A stretch of DNA of 8,468 nucleotides from Lysobacterales bacterium (GTDB lineage Bacteria > Pseudomonadota > Gammaproteobacteria > Xanthomonadales > SZUA-5), in NCBI GenBank assembly GCA_024710675.1, contig JANJUH010000511.1, forward strand, positions 1 to 8,468, read 5' to 3'. The notes beneath the pieces are model-generated. The model was not told the DNA's origin. It saw only the letters and a list, made by a program, of their open reading frames with translations, and did no database searches. A program made the position numbers and the translations under genes. Positions 1 to 5,574 of this stretch are shown here, piece by piece; within the stretch, counting starts at the first letter, position 1; each line of letters starts with the position of its first letter.

Positions 1-269
1 AGGCCGCTGGCCAGCATCGCGAAGAGCACGCCAAGCGGTTCCGGCCTTAGGGCCAATTCCAGGCCCGGCAGCGGCTCAGCGAGCACGACGCGCGGCGTCT
101 CTCCATCGACGAGGCCCATCAGCACGGAGATCACCGCGCCGAACAGCGCCAGCGCGGTCAGGATCGTGACGCCCTCGCGGAGGTTTGGCCAGCGCCCCGC
201 GAGGACTATGGCGAGCGCACCCGCGGCCGGGATCGCCAGCGTCGCCAGCAACGCCGTCTCGGGGTTCAC
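1..269 (-). CDS. Second NuoL/M/N-type antiporter subunit of the Mrp/Mnh complex (partial, C-terminus beyond window)
   Basis: The reading frame opens with GTG at 269, whose GTGA overlaps the mnhD stop. A strong ribosome binding site (GGAGGTG) lies about 7 nt upstream inside the end of mnhD. The 89 visible residues begin with a hydrophobic helix (ALLATLAIPAAGALAIVLAG), a short charged loop (RWPNLREG), a second helix, then an extended segment leading to LRPEPLGVLFAMLASG. The last stretch is typical of the N-terminal region of proton-pumping NuoL/M/N and MnhA/MnhD-type subunits, which have a conserved (D/E)PLG motif before the third helix. It is not a duplicate of the upstream MnhD, whose equivalent segment reads YRLDALNAFV. 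By position it is a further ion-translocating membrane subunit of the same complex. Whether it stands in for the missing NuoL-like half of MnhA cannot be told from this fragment. Confidence 0.8.
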   Translation of the reverse strand, partial: MNPETALLATLAIPAAGALAIVLAGRWPNLREGVTILTALALFGAVISVLMGLVDGETPRVVLAEPLPGLELALRPEPLGVLFAMLASG

Positions 270-1741
270 GAGCCACCTCCGGTCAGCGCGCGTGCGGCCG
301 ACTCGGCCACGCCCACGGTCAGGCGGGTGTCGATGCCCAACCAGAAGTTCAGCGCCACCAGCAGCCAGGTCGGCAACAGCAGCGACAGCGGCGCCTCGTG
401 ATGGCGATCACGCTCGGCCGGCGTCTCGAAATAGGCCACTTCGACCAGGCGCCAGATGTAGACCACCGCCATCAGCGAGCTGATCAGGATCACCACGACC
501 AGCCACCACCAGCCCTGCCCGATCGCCGCCAGTACCAGGTACCACTTGCTGATGAAGCCCACCGTCAGCGGCACGCCGATCAGGCTGAGGCCACCGGCCA
601 CGAAGGCCGCGCTGGTCCACGGCATGCTCCGGCCGATGCCTTTGAAATGCTCGACGCGCGTGCCGCCCATGCGGAAGGCGATGCAGCCGAGTGCGAGGAA
701 CAATGCGGACTTCATCAGCGCGTGATTGAACAGGTGGAGCAGCGCTGCGGTGAGGCCGGCTGTGGTGGCCAGCGCAATGCCGAGCACCATGTAGCCGACC
801 TGGGCGACGCTCGAATAGGCGAGCAGGCGCTTGACCTCCTGCTGACCGATGGCCACGGCCGACGCAATCAGCATGCCGAGCATGGCGAGCACCACGAGGA
901 TCGAGGTCAGCGGCAGCTCGCCGAAGGAGAACTCGACACCGAACACGGTGTAGAGGAAGCGGATCAGGACGTAGACCGCCACCTTGGTGGACGTCGCCGC
1001 CAGCAGCGCGCTGACTGCCGAAGGCGCGTAGGTGTAGGCATTCGGCAGCCACAGGTGCAGCGGGAACAGGGCCAGCTTGAGGCACACGCCGACCACCAGG
1101 AAAGCCACCGCGGTATGCACGGTGCGGGTGTCGGCCACGGCCGGCAGGCGCTCGCCCAGATCAGCCATGTTGAGCGTGCCGGTCATGCCGTACAGCAGAC
1201 CCACGCCGATCAGGAAGAAGGTGGCGCCGATCGTGCCCATGATCAGGTAGCGGAAGGCACTGGTCAGCGCGCGGCGGTCCTGGCCCAGCGCGATCAGCGT
1301 GTAAGTCGCCAGCGAGGAGATCTCGAGGAAGACGAAGACATTGAAGGCATCGCCGGTCGCCGTGATGCCGGTCAAGCCCGCCAACAGCAGCAACACTGCC
1401 GCGTACAAGCCGGGCAGCCGCTCTTCGTCGATTTCCTGCGCGGCGCTCAGGTGCATGAAGGGCAGCACCACGGCGGCAACCAGCGCCAGCAGCACCTGCA
1501 CGAAGGCATTCAGTGCATCGAGCCGGTACTCGATGCCGATCGGCGCCGCCCAGCCGCCGAGTGCGTAGCTCAGGGTGCCCTCGGCCTGCACCTTCAGCAA
1601 CAGCGCCAGCGCGAGACCGAGCATCGCCCATGACACCAGCGTCGCCAGCAGCCACGGGCCGGTGCGGCCGCGCAGCAGCGCCGCGAGTGGCGCCGCCAGC
1701 AGGGGCAGCACGACGATCAGGGCCTGGAAGTGCGCGTCCAT
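266..1741 (-). CDS. mnhD: Na+/H+ antiporter subunit D (MnhD/MrpD), NuoM/N-like
   Basis: This 491-residue polytopic membrane protein belongs to the proton-translocating family shared by Mrp antiporters and respiratory complex I, and is the usual length for MnhD. The family hallmarks are visible: the glutamate of the fifth helix in VFLEISS (E140), the lysine in LKLALFPLHLWLP (K222), a second lysine in ATSTKVAVY (K253), and HLFNHALMKSALF (H336, H340, K344) with K399 later in the proton path. About 14 hydrophobic segments are present. ATG at 1741 was chosen because a G-rich Shine-Dalgarno-like stretch (GGGGTGGGG) precedes it and the homology begins there. The frame stays open upstream to 1903 but that part reads as low-complexity shadow of mnhC. 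The stop overlaps the next gene by 4 nt. It is the only gene of the operon not overlapping an upstream annotated gene: 58 nt separate it from mnhC. Confidence 0.96.
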   Translation of the reverse strand: MDAHFQALIVVLPLLAAPLAALLRGRTGPWLLATLVSWAMLGLALALLLKVQAEGTLSYALGGWAAPIGIEYRLDALNAFVQVLLALVAAVVLPFMHLSAAQEIDEERLPGLYAAVLLLLAGLTGITATGDAFNVFVFLEISSLATYTLIALGQDRRALTSAFRYLIMGTIGATFFLIGVGLLYGMTGTLNMADLGERLPAVADTRTVHTAVAFLVVGVCLKLALFPLHLWLPNAYTYAPSAVSALLAATSTKVAVYVLIRFLYTVFGVEFSFGELPLTSILVVLAMLGMLIASAVAIGQQEVKRLLAYSSVAQVGYMVLGIALATTAGLTAALLHLFNHALMKSALFLALGCIAFRMGGTRVEHFKGIGRSMPWTSAAFVAGGLSLIGVPLTVGFISKWYLVLAAIGQGWWWLVVVILISSLMAVVYIWRLVEVAYFETPAERDRHHEAPLSLLLPTWLLVALNFWLGIDTRLTVGVAESAARALTGGGS

Positions 1742-1803
1742 CAGCACCCCACCCCGATCCGGCGCGGCCGCTGGCCGCGCTTGGCGACAGGATGCGCGCT
1801 CAT
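1741..1803 (-). CDS. 20-codon bridging mini-ORF between mnhC and mnhD (speculative)
   Basis: A frame of exactly 20 codons fills the only gap in the antiporter operon. Its ATG overlaps the mnhC stop (ATGA, 1803-1800) and its TGA overlaps the mnhD start (TGATG, 1743-1739), copying the junction style of the rest of the operon. The peptide would start MSAHPVAKRG and is basic (one Lys, four Arg), with no membrane segment. It has no Shine-Dalgarno of its own, so it could only be read by ribosomes re-initiating after mnhC. The more likely role, if any, is to carry ribosomes through the strong hairpin in this gap to the mnhD start. Chance is a real alternative, since stop codons are rare in GC-rich DNA. 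Confidence 0.25.
   Translation of the reverse strand: MSAHPVAKRGQRPRRIGVGC
1762..1780 (-). promoter_or_regulatory. Perfect 8-bp GC hairpin with triloop in the mnhC-mnhD gap
   Basis: Positions 1762-1769 (gcgcggcc) are perfectly complementary to 1773-1780 (ggccgcgc) around a 3-nt loop. The mnh mRNA would therefore form an all-G/C stem-loop (GCGCGGCC AGC GGCCGCGC) ending about 6 nt before the G-rich ribosome binding site of mnhD. No U-tract follows, so it is not a rho-independent terminator. It could set the relative expression of mnhD by slowing initiation, or act as an RNA stability or processing element. The function is inferred; the pairing is directly visible. Confidence 0.55.
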
Positions 1804-2153
1804 GACGCGTTGTCCATGGCCTGCAACTCGTCGTCGTCGACGCTGCCGTAGGCTTCCTTGATGCGGATGACCAGCGCCAGACCCAGCGCCAGGGTGGCCA
1901 CACCGACGACGATCGCGGTCAGGATCAACACATGCGGCAAGGGATTCGAATAGACCTCGACGCCCTCGGTCAGGATCGGCGCAGCGCCATCCTTGACGAA
2001 ACCCATGCTGATGTACATGAAGAAGACCGCGGTCTGGAACACGCCGAGGCCGATCAGTTTCTTGACCAGGTTGCCGCGCGAGATCACGGTGTACAGCCCG
2101 AGCATCATCAGCGCGATGACGATCCAGTAGTTGTAGAGCCCCAGCGAGGTCAT
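1800..2153 (-). CDS. mnhC: Na+/H+ antiporter subunit C (MnhC/MrpC), NuoK-like
   Basis: This is a 117-residue membrane protein with three hydrophobic helices, homologous to NuoK of complex I and to MbhG. The signature NPLPHVLILTAIVVG (residues 70-84) is the conserved third-helix region of MrpC, and RGNLVKKLIGL (26-36) is the usual loop and start of helix two. The C-terminal tail after about residue 100 is hydrophilic and acidic (VDDDELQAMDN), as expected for a cytoplasmic end. ATG at 2153 overlaps the mnhB stop (ATGA), and an AAAGGG-type weak ribosome binding site lies about 10 nt upstream, so translation is probably coupled to mnhB. It forms part of the membrane ion-transfer core of the complex next to MnhA/MnhD-type subunits. 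Confidence 0.95.
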   Translation of the reverse strand: MTSLGLYNYWIVIALMMLGLYTVISRGNLVKKLIGLGVFQTAVFFMYISMGFVKDGAAPILTEGVEVYSNPLPHVLILTAIVVGVATLALGLALVIRIKEAYGSVDDDELQAMDNAS

Positions 2154-2593
2154 CGTTCGCGCACCCTTTCGGCGAACAGGAAGGCGAGCAGGACCATCGT
2201 CGAGGCCACCGTGATGCCGACACCGAGCTCGATCACGATGATGCCGATCACCTGCCCGGTCGGTGCCGTCGGTCCGAGCACGCCGTAGTCGAGGAAGTTG
2301 CCGCCGAAGAGCATCGCGACGATGCCGACCGCCCCGTACAGCAGCGCACCGCCGGCCGACAGCACGCGCAGCACCGGTAGCGGCGCCACCCGCCGGGTTT
2401 CGTCCAGACCGAAGACCAGCATGTGGACGATCAGCGCCGAGGCCATGATCACGCCCGCCTGGAAGCCGCCGCCCGGACCGTATTCACCATGGAATTGCAC
2501 GTACAGCGCGAACAGCATGATCACCGGGATCAGGAACTTGCTGACCACGCGCAGGATCAGTTGGCCTTCCATCGCGTCGCGCCCGGCACTCAC
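2150..2593 (-). CDS. mnhB: Na+/H+ antiporter subunit B (MnhB/MrpB), GTG start
   Basis: This 147-residue protein has four hydrophobic segments and the MnhB hallmark HGEYGPGGGFQAG (residues 35-47), corresponding to the family's HGxxxPGGGFxAG. It is equivalent to MbhF of membrane-bound hydrogenases. The start is GTG at 2593: its GTGA overlaps the previous stop and an excellent ribosome binding site, GGAGGTGA, sits 6 nt away. The in-frame ATG at 2572 (residue 8) has no such site, so a start call restricted to ATG would clip seven residues. The 3' end overlaps mnhC by 4 nt. The role is structural and ion-conducting within the Mrp complex; no soluble or redox motifs are present. Confidence 0.95.
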   Translation of the reverse strand: MSAGRDAMEGQLILRVVSKFLIPVIMLFALYVQFHGEYGPGGGFQAGVIMASALIVHMLVFGLDETRRVAPLPVLRVLSAGGALLYGAVGIVAMLFGGNFLDYGVLGPTAPTGQVIGIIVIELGVGITVASTMVLLAFLFAERVRER

Positions 2594-3129
2594 TTCTCAC
2601 CTCCGCGGCGTCGGCGCGGACCGCCGATCAGCAGGAACACGCCGAGGCCGGCGGTGAACACCACGACCACCTCACCCAGCGTATCGAAGCCGCGATAGCT
2701 GGCCAGCACGCTGGTGACCACGTTGGGGATACCGATTTCCTCGCCGGAGCGCTCCAGGTAATGCGGCGCCACGTGGACCTGCGGCGGATTGTCGGGTTTG
2801 CCGATCGGTGGCAGGTCGAGGGTCCCGTAGACCAGTGTCGCCCCTGTGGCCAGCACCACCAGCAAGGGCACGACACGATGACCGGCCGGCTTTTCCCAAC
2901 GTCCGGTGGCCGTCAGTGCGATCAGCAGCAGCAAGGTCGACACGCCCGCGCCCACCGCAGCCTCGGTGAACGCCACATCGGCCGCGTCCATCACCAGGAA
3001 CATGCCGGCCGAGAGCAGGCTGTAGATGCCGGCCACCATGACCACGGCCAGCAGATCTCGGCTCAGCAGCACGTAAAAGGCCGTGGCCAGCAGGAAGGCG
3101 AACAGCAGGACGTCGATCAGCTCGGCCAT
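2590..3129 (-). CDS. Stand-alone MnhA C-terminal protein (MbhD + MbhE domains, DUF4040-like)
   Basis: This 179-residue membrane protein corresponds to the C-terminal third of the large MnhA/MrpA subunit, here a separate gene. Residues 1-75 form an MbhD/DUF4040-like three-helix unit with RDLLAVVMVAGIYSLLSAG and a membrane glutamate in DVAFTEAAVGAG (E56), resembling part of NuoJ. Residues 85-170 form an MbhE-like unit: one helix, a hydrophilic loop, then IPNVVTSVLASYRGFDTLGE (135-153), the strongly conserved motif at the end of MrpA, followed by a last helix and an arginine-rich tail. In Pyrococcus Mbh the two parts are separate genes (mbhD, mbhE); in Bacillus both are fused behind the NuoL-like part. 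ATG at 3129 shares one base with the mnhG stop (TGATG) and follows a GGGGGAG ribosome binding site. It overlaps mnhB by 4 nt. Confidence 0.93.
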   Translation of the reverse strand: MAELIDVLLFAFLLATAFYVLLSRDLLAVVMVAGIYSLLSAGMFLVMDAADVAFTEAAVGAGVSTLLLLIALTATGRWEKPAGHRVVPLLVVLATGATLVYGTLDLPPIGKPDNPPQVHVAPHYLERSGEEIGIPNVVTSVLASYRGFDTLGEVVVVFTAGLGVFLLIGGPRRRRGGEK

Positions 3130-3473
3130 CAGCGCGGCTCCCCCGCGGACTTGCTGTCTTCTGCATTCTCGATTGTTGCCGCCGGCTCGCGCAGGCCGGC
3201 CAGCCATGCCGAGCGCGCCAGGGCATGGCAGGCGGTCGGGCTGGTGAACAGCAGGAAGACGAAGATCATCAACAGCTTGACCGTGCCCAGCGTTGCACCG
3301 AAGAGCACCCCGATCCCGGCCAGGAACAGCCCGGCCGCCAGCGTGTCGATGACCCCAGCGGCATGCAGGCGCGTGTAGAAGTGGGGAAAGCGCACGATCC
3401 CGACGCCGGCGACGACCAGCAGGACCGATCCGCTGATCAGCAGGAGGCCGGCCACCCCCTCGGCGAGGCTCAT
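3129..3473 (-). CDS. mnhG: Na+/H+ antiporter subunit G (MnhG/MrpG)
   Basis: This 114-residue protein has three hydrophobic helices. MnhG signatures are GVGIVRFPHFYTRLHAAG (residues 23-40), TLGTVKLLMIFVFLLFTSPT (61-80) and ACHALARSAW. One feature is slightly unusual: the family commonly has Asp in RFPDFYxRLHA, and here the residue is His31. The C-terminus (about residues 96-114) is a short charged tail rich in Glu, Lys and Ser. ATG at 3473 overlaps the mnhF stop (ATGA) and is preceded by a good ribosome binding site (GGAAGGAGAGG). MnhG is a small accessory membrane subunit needed for assembly and activity of the Mrp complex; it is equivalent to MbhC. Confidence 0.95.
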   Translation of the reverse strand: MSLAEGVAGLLLISGSVLLVVAGVGIVRFPHFYTRLHAAGVIDTLAAGLFLAGIGVLFGATLGTVKLLMIFVFLLFTSPTACHALARSAWLAGLREPAATIENAEDSKSAGEPR

Positions 3474-3748
3474 GCGTCCTCTCCTTCCTCGCGCGACAGC
3501 TCGCCGCTGCCGGCATAGCGCATCAGCGCGATCGTCGCGATGAAGTTGATCAGCGCGTACAGCAGCGCCAGGTCGAAGTAATCGGCCCGTCCGGCCATTG
3601 CGCCGAGCAAGGTGATCAGCAGCACCGTCTTGGTGCCGAAACTGTTGACCGCGAGGATGCGGTCGTAGACGGTCGGCCCCAGGAAGGCCCGTACCATCGC
3701 CAGCCCCATCGCGACGAGAACGGCGACACCGGCTGCCGCGAGCATCAT
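3470..3748 (-). CDS. mnhF: Na+/H+ antiporter subunit F (MnhF/MrpF)
   Basis: This 92-residue protein has three hydrophobic helices. The conserved MnhF motif is present as RAFLGPTVYDRILAVN (residues 20-35), including the family's membrane-embedded Asp (D29), followed by DYFDLALLYALINFIATIAL (56-75). The tail is acidic (SREEGEDA). Translation can start at either of two adjacent ATG codons (3748 or 3745). The first overlaps the mnhE stop (ATGA) and has a strong ribosome binding site, GAGGAGGTG, about 5 nt upstream. MnhF is a small membrane subunit of the Mrp antiporter, equivalent to MbhB. Confidence 0.95.
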   Translation of the reverse strand: MMLAAAGVAVLVAMGLAMVRAFLGPTVYDRILAVNSFGTKTVLLITLLGAMAGRADYFDLALLYALINFIATIALMRYAGSGELSREEGEDA

Positions 3749-4230
3749 GCCGCCACCTCCTCGACATCGCCCGGCACCATCGCATCGAGCTGGCCCTCGC
3801 GCACGGCCTGCCCGGTCTCACGGGTCAGCGCGTGCACTAGCAGGCGGTCGTCGTCGAGGTCCACGCTGACGGTGCCCGGGGTGAGCGTGATGGAATTGGC
3901 CAGGATCACCTTGCCGAGCGCGCTCGGCTGGTGGATGCGGACCTCGAGGAAATGCGGCTCGATCTTATTGCTGCGCGGCGACAGGATCACGCCGAGGACC
4001 TGCAGGTTGGAGACCACGATCTCGCGGACCAGCCGGCCCCAGTACGCCACCAGCCGCCACGACAGGTGGATCGGGTGGCTCTCGTGATCGATGACATCCA
4101 TCCGGTGCGCCAGCCACAGCGTGAACACGACGCTGATCGCACCCAGCGAGAACAGCAGCGGCTTGGCGAATCCGGACAGGATCCACCAGAGCAGGCACAG
4201 CAGTAGGCCTAGGCTGATCGTGTGCTTCAT
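3745..4230 (-). CDS. mnhE: Na+/H+ antiporter subunit E (MnhE/MrpE), first gene of the operon
   Basis: This 161-residue protein, the usual MnhE length, has N-terminal hydrophobic helices (residues 4-42) followed by a cytoplasmic domain. The signature LANSITLTPGTVSVDLDDD (110-128) is diagnostic of MnhE, as is the preceding RLVREIVVSNLQVLGVILSP (66-85). ATG at 4230 begins the recognisable homology (MKHTISLGLLLCLLWW). The frame remains open far upstream, but that sequence is the shadow of the divergent epimerase gene and is unlike MnhE. No clear Shine-Dalgarno precedes the start, unlike the other genes of the operon. The gene leads the operon and overlaps mnhF by 4 nt. A candidate promoter lies at 4290-4320. 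Confidence 0.95.
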   Translation of the reverse strand: MKHTISLGLLLCLLWWILSGFAKPLLFSLGAISVVFTLWLAHRMDVIDHESHPIHLSWRLVAYWGRLVREIVVSNLQVLGVILSPRSNKIEPHFLEVRIHQPSALGKVILANSITLTPGTVSVDLDDDRLLVHALTRETGQAVREGQLDAMVPGDVEEVAA

Positions 4231-4289
4231 GGGCCGGTAGTGGTCGTGAAATGGGCGGGCGAGGCAAGCCGAAGCCGCGAATCGCGACG

Positions 4290-4320
4290 AAGATAACAGA
4301 GGCTCGTCACGACTCGCCAA
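4290..4320 (-). promoter_or_regulatory. Candidate sigma70-type promoter for the mnh operon
   Basis: Read on the minus strand, TGTTATCTT (4298-4290) looks like an extended -10 element (TG-N-TATCTT). TTGGCG (4320-4315) is a 4-of-6 match to a -35 element with a long 19-nt spacer. Transcription would begin near 4283, giving a leader of about 50 nt before mnhE. This is pattern matching against a sigma70 consensus in a host whose consensus is unknown, so it is tentative. Confidence 0.35.
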
Positions 4321-4378
4321 GCCAGGGGCCGCGAAGTCTGAACCGGAAACGGCGACGGATTCACGCTGGTCGCGAATC

Positions 4379-4399
4379 AGTGAAGGATCAGACTTCACT
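4379..4399. promoter_or_regulatory. 21-bp perfect inverted repeat (7-bp arms, 7-bp centre) in the divergent intergenic region
   Basis: AGTGAAG (4379-4385) and CTTCACT (4393-4399) are exact reverse complements around a 7-nt centre, GATCAGA. The element lies 70 nt before the epimerase start and about 150 nt before mnhE. It could be the binding site of a dimeric regulator, or a hairpin in the 5' leader of the epimerase mRNA. It is not followed by a clear T-tract, so a terminator is unlikely. The rest of the 238-nt region contains no gene that I can support. Confidence 0.4.
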
Positions 4400-4468
4400 T
4401 TGTCGAAGCAGCGGGAACTCAGCGCCCGTGCTCGCTTCCAATCCGGCAACCACCGCCACCACTCGATC

Positions 4469-5566
4469 ATGGATCCCCAGATTCTGCTCGTCGCCGGCAC
4501 CCGGCCGGAGGCCATCAAGCTTGCACCATTGGTCAGGGCGTTGGACCGCCTCGGCATGCCACCGGGAACGGTCGTCCTCGGGCAGCATCCGGGCGCAGCC
4601 CGTGAGGCCTTCGAGGAGCACGGTTGCCGCATCGATCGCTGCCTCCCGCCCGTTCCGCACCCGCTACCACCCCGTGAGCTGTCGGCCGCCTTGCGCGAGC
4701 AGGCGCGGCAGGTGCTGGCGGAGCTGCCGGGGAGCGGCTGGCTGCTCGTGCATGGCGACACCATGAGCGCCCACGCGGCTGCGCTCGCGGCCCGGGCGCG
4801 CGGACTGAAAGTGGCCCATGTCGAGGCCGGATTGCGCAGTCACCGGTTGCGCTCGCCTTTCCCCGAGGAGTGGTTGCGCAGGGACATCACGCGCCTGGCG
4901 CAGCGTCATTACGCGCCGACCGCCCAGGCGCGCCGCAACCTGCTTGCCGAAGGGGTGCCCGGCGCGGCGATCCGCGTTACCGGCAACACCGGGATCGACA
5001 GCCTGCGGCGACTGCTGCCAAGGCCGTTGCAAGGAGCCACACGGCGAACCCTGGTGCTCGCGCTGCATCGCCGCGAAAACCAGGGTTGGCGCATGCGCGC
5101 CGCCCTCGCGACGTGTGCCCGCATGGCCCAGGCACACGCGCTCGAAGCGCGCTACCTCTTGCACCCGAACCCTCGGCTTGCCGACGTGCAGCAGCAGGCC
5201 TTGGCGCGCCACCCCACGATCGGAGCCCTGCAACCGCTGGCGCAGCGCGCACTGTTGGATCTGTTGCAAGGCGCGCGCCTGCTGGTGACCGACTCGGGCG
5301 GACTGCAGGAAGAGGCACCGTACCTGGGCCTGCCCACTCTGGTCTACCGCCGTGCCACCGAGCGCCCGGAAGGAATCGCCAGCGGCCACCTGCAACTGAG
5401 CGCACCATCCACCCTCGAAGCCGACATCACCGCGCTGCTCCACCGCGCACCGCGGCGCCCGGCCTGCTTCGAGCCCGAGGCACCGTATGGCGACGGTCAT
5501 GCAGCGGGCAGGATCGCCGTGGACCTGCTCGCCCTCATCGCCGCGCGCCGTCGCGAGCCCGCGTGA
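4469..5566 (+). CDS. wecB: UDP-N-acetylglucosamine 2-epimerase, non-hydrolysing (WecB/MnaA family), divergent
   Basis: This 365-residue soluble enzyme has the GT-B fold of non-hydrolysing epimerases, which interconvert UDP-GlcNAc and UDP-ManNAc for surface polysaccharides. E. coli WecB is 376 residues. Family motifs appear in order: GTRPEAIKLAPLVRAL (10-25), VHGDT (94-98, acid D97), HVEAGLRSHR (117-126, E119), FPEEWLRR (131-138), VTGNTGIDSL (170-179), HRREN (200-204, H200) and TDSGGLQEEAPYLGLPTLV (274-292) followed by RATERPEG. Deviations are seen in the GQH region (GQHPGAAREAF), in the following segment, and in PEE-WLR where an Asn normally precedes the Arg. Main catalytic residues are kept, so it is probably active, perhaps on a modified sugar nucleotide. 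ATG at 4469 starts the homology but has no Shine-Dalgarno; a TTG at 4400 would add 23 non-homologous residues. It is the first gene of the plus-strand operon, and wecB is used as a family symbol. Confidence 0.9.
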   Translation: MDPQILLVAGTRPEAIKLAPLVRALDRLGMPPGTVVLGQHPGAAREAFEEHGCRIDRCLPPVPHPLPPRELSAALREQARQVLAELPGSGWLLVHGDTMSAHAAALAARARGLKVAHVEAGLRSHRLRSPFPEEWLRRDITRLAQRHYAPTAQARRNLLAEGVPGAAIRVTGNTGIDSLRRLLPRPLQGATRRTLVLALHRRENQGWRMRAALATCARMAQAHALEARYLLHPNPRLADVQQQALARHPTIGALQPLAQRALLDLLQGARLLVTDSGGLQEEAPYLGLPTLVYRRATERPEGIASGHLQLSAPSTLEADITALLHRAPRRPACFEPEAPYGDGHAAGRIAVDLLALIAARRREPA

Positions 5567-5574
5567 GCGCCGCC

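Noticed and set aside
185..1633. Long open frame on the plus strand opposite mnhD
   Set aside because: Its product is a Gln/His/Arg/Asp-rich low-complexity sequence typical of the antisense of a hydrophobic GC-rich gene; mnhD on the other strand has clear homology.
1762..1780. Hairpin as a rho-independent terminator inside the antiporter operon
   Set aside because: No T-tract follows on the minus strand, and mnhD continues the same operon immediately downstream.
1742..1903. Upstream extension of mnhD to an ATG at 1903
   Set aside because: The added 54 residues overlap mnhC in another frame, are not hydrophobic and look unlike the MnhD N-terminus; ATG at 1741 has a G-rich ribosome binding site.
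4400..4468. TTG start at 4400 for the epimerase
   Set aside because: It adds 23 residues outside the family homology, directly abuts the inverted repeat and has no properly spaced ribosome binding site.
4231..4764. N-terminal extension of mnhE by 178 residues
   Set aside because: The added sequence is Ser/Arg-rich, runs antisense into the epimerase gene and exceeds the normal MnhE length.
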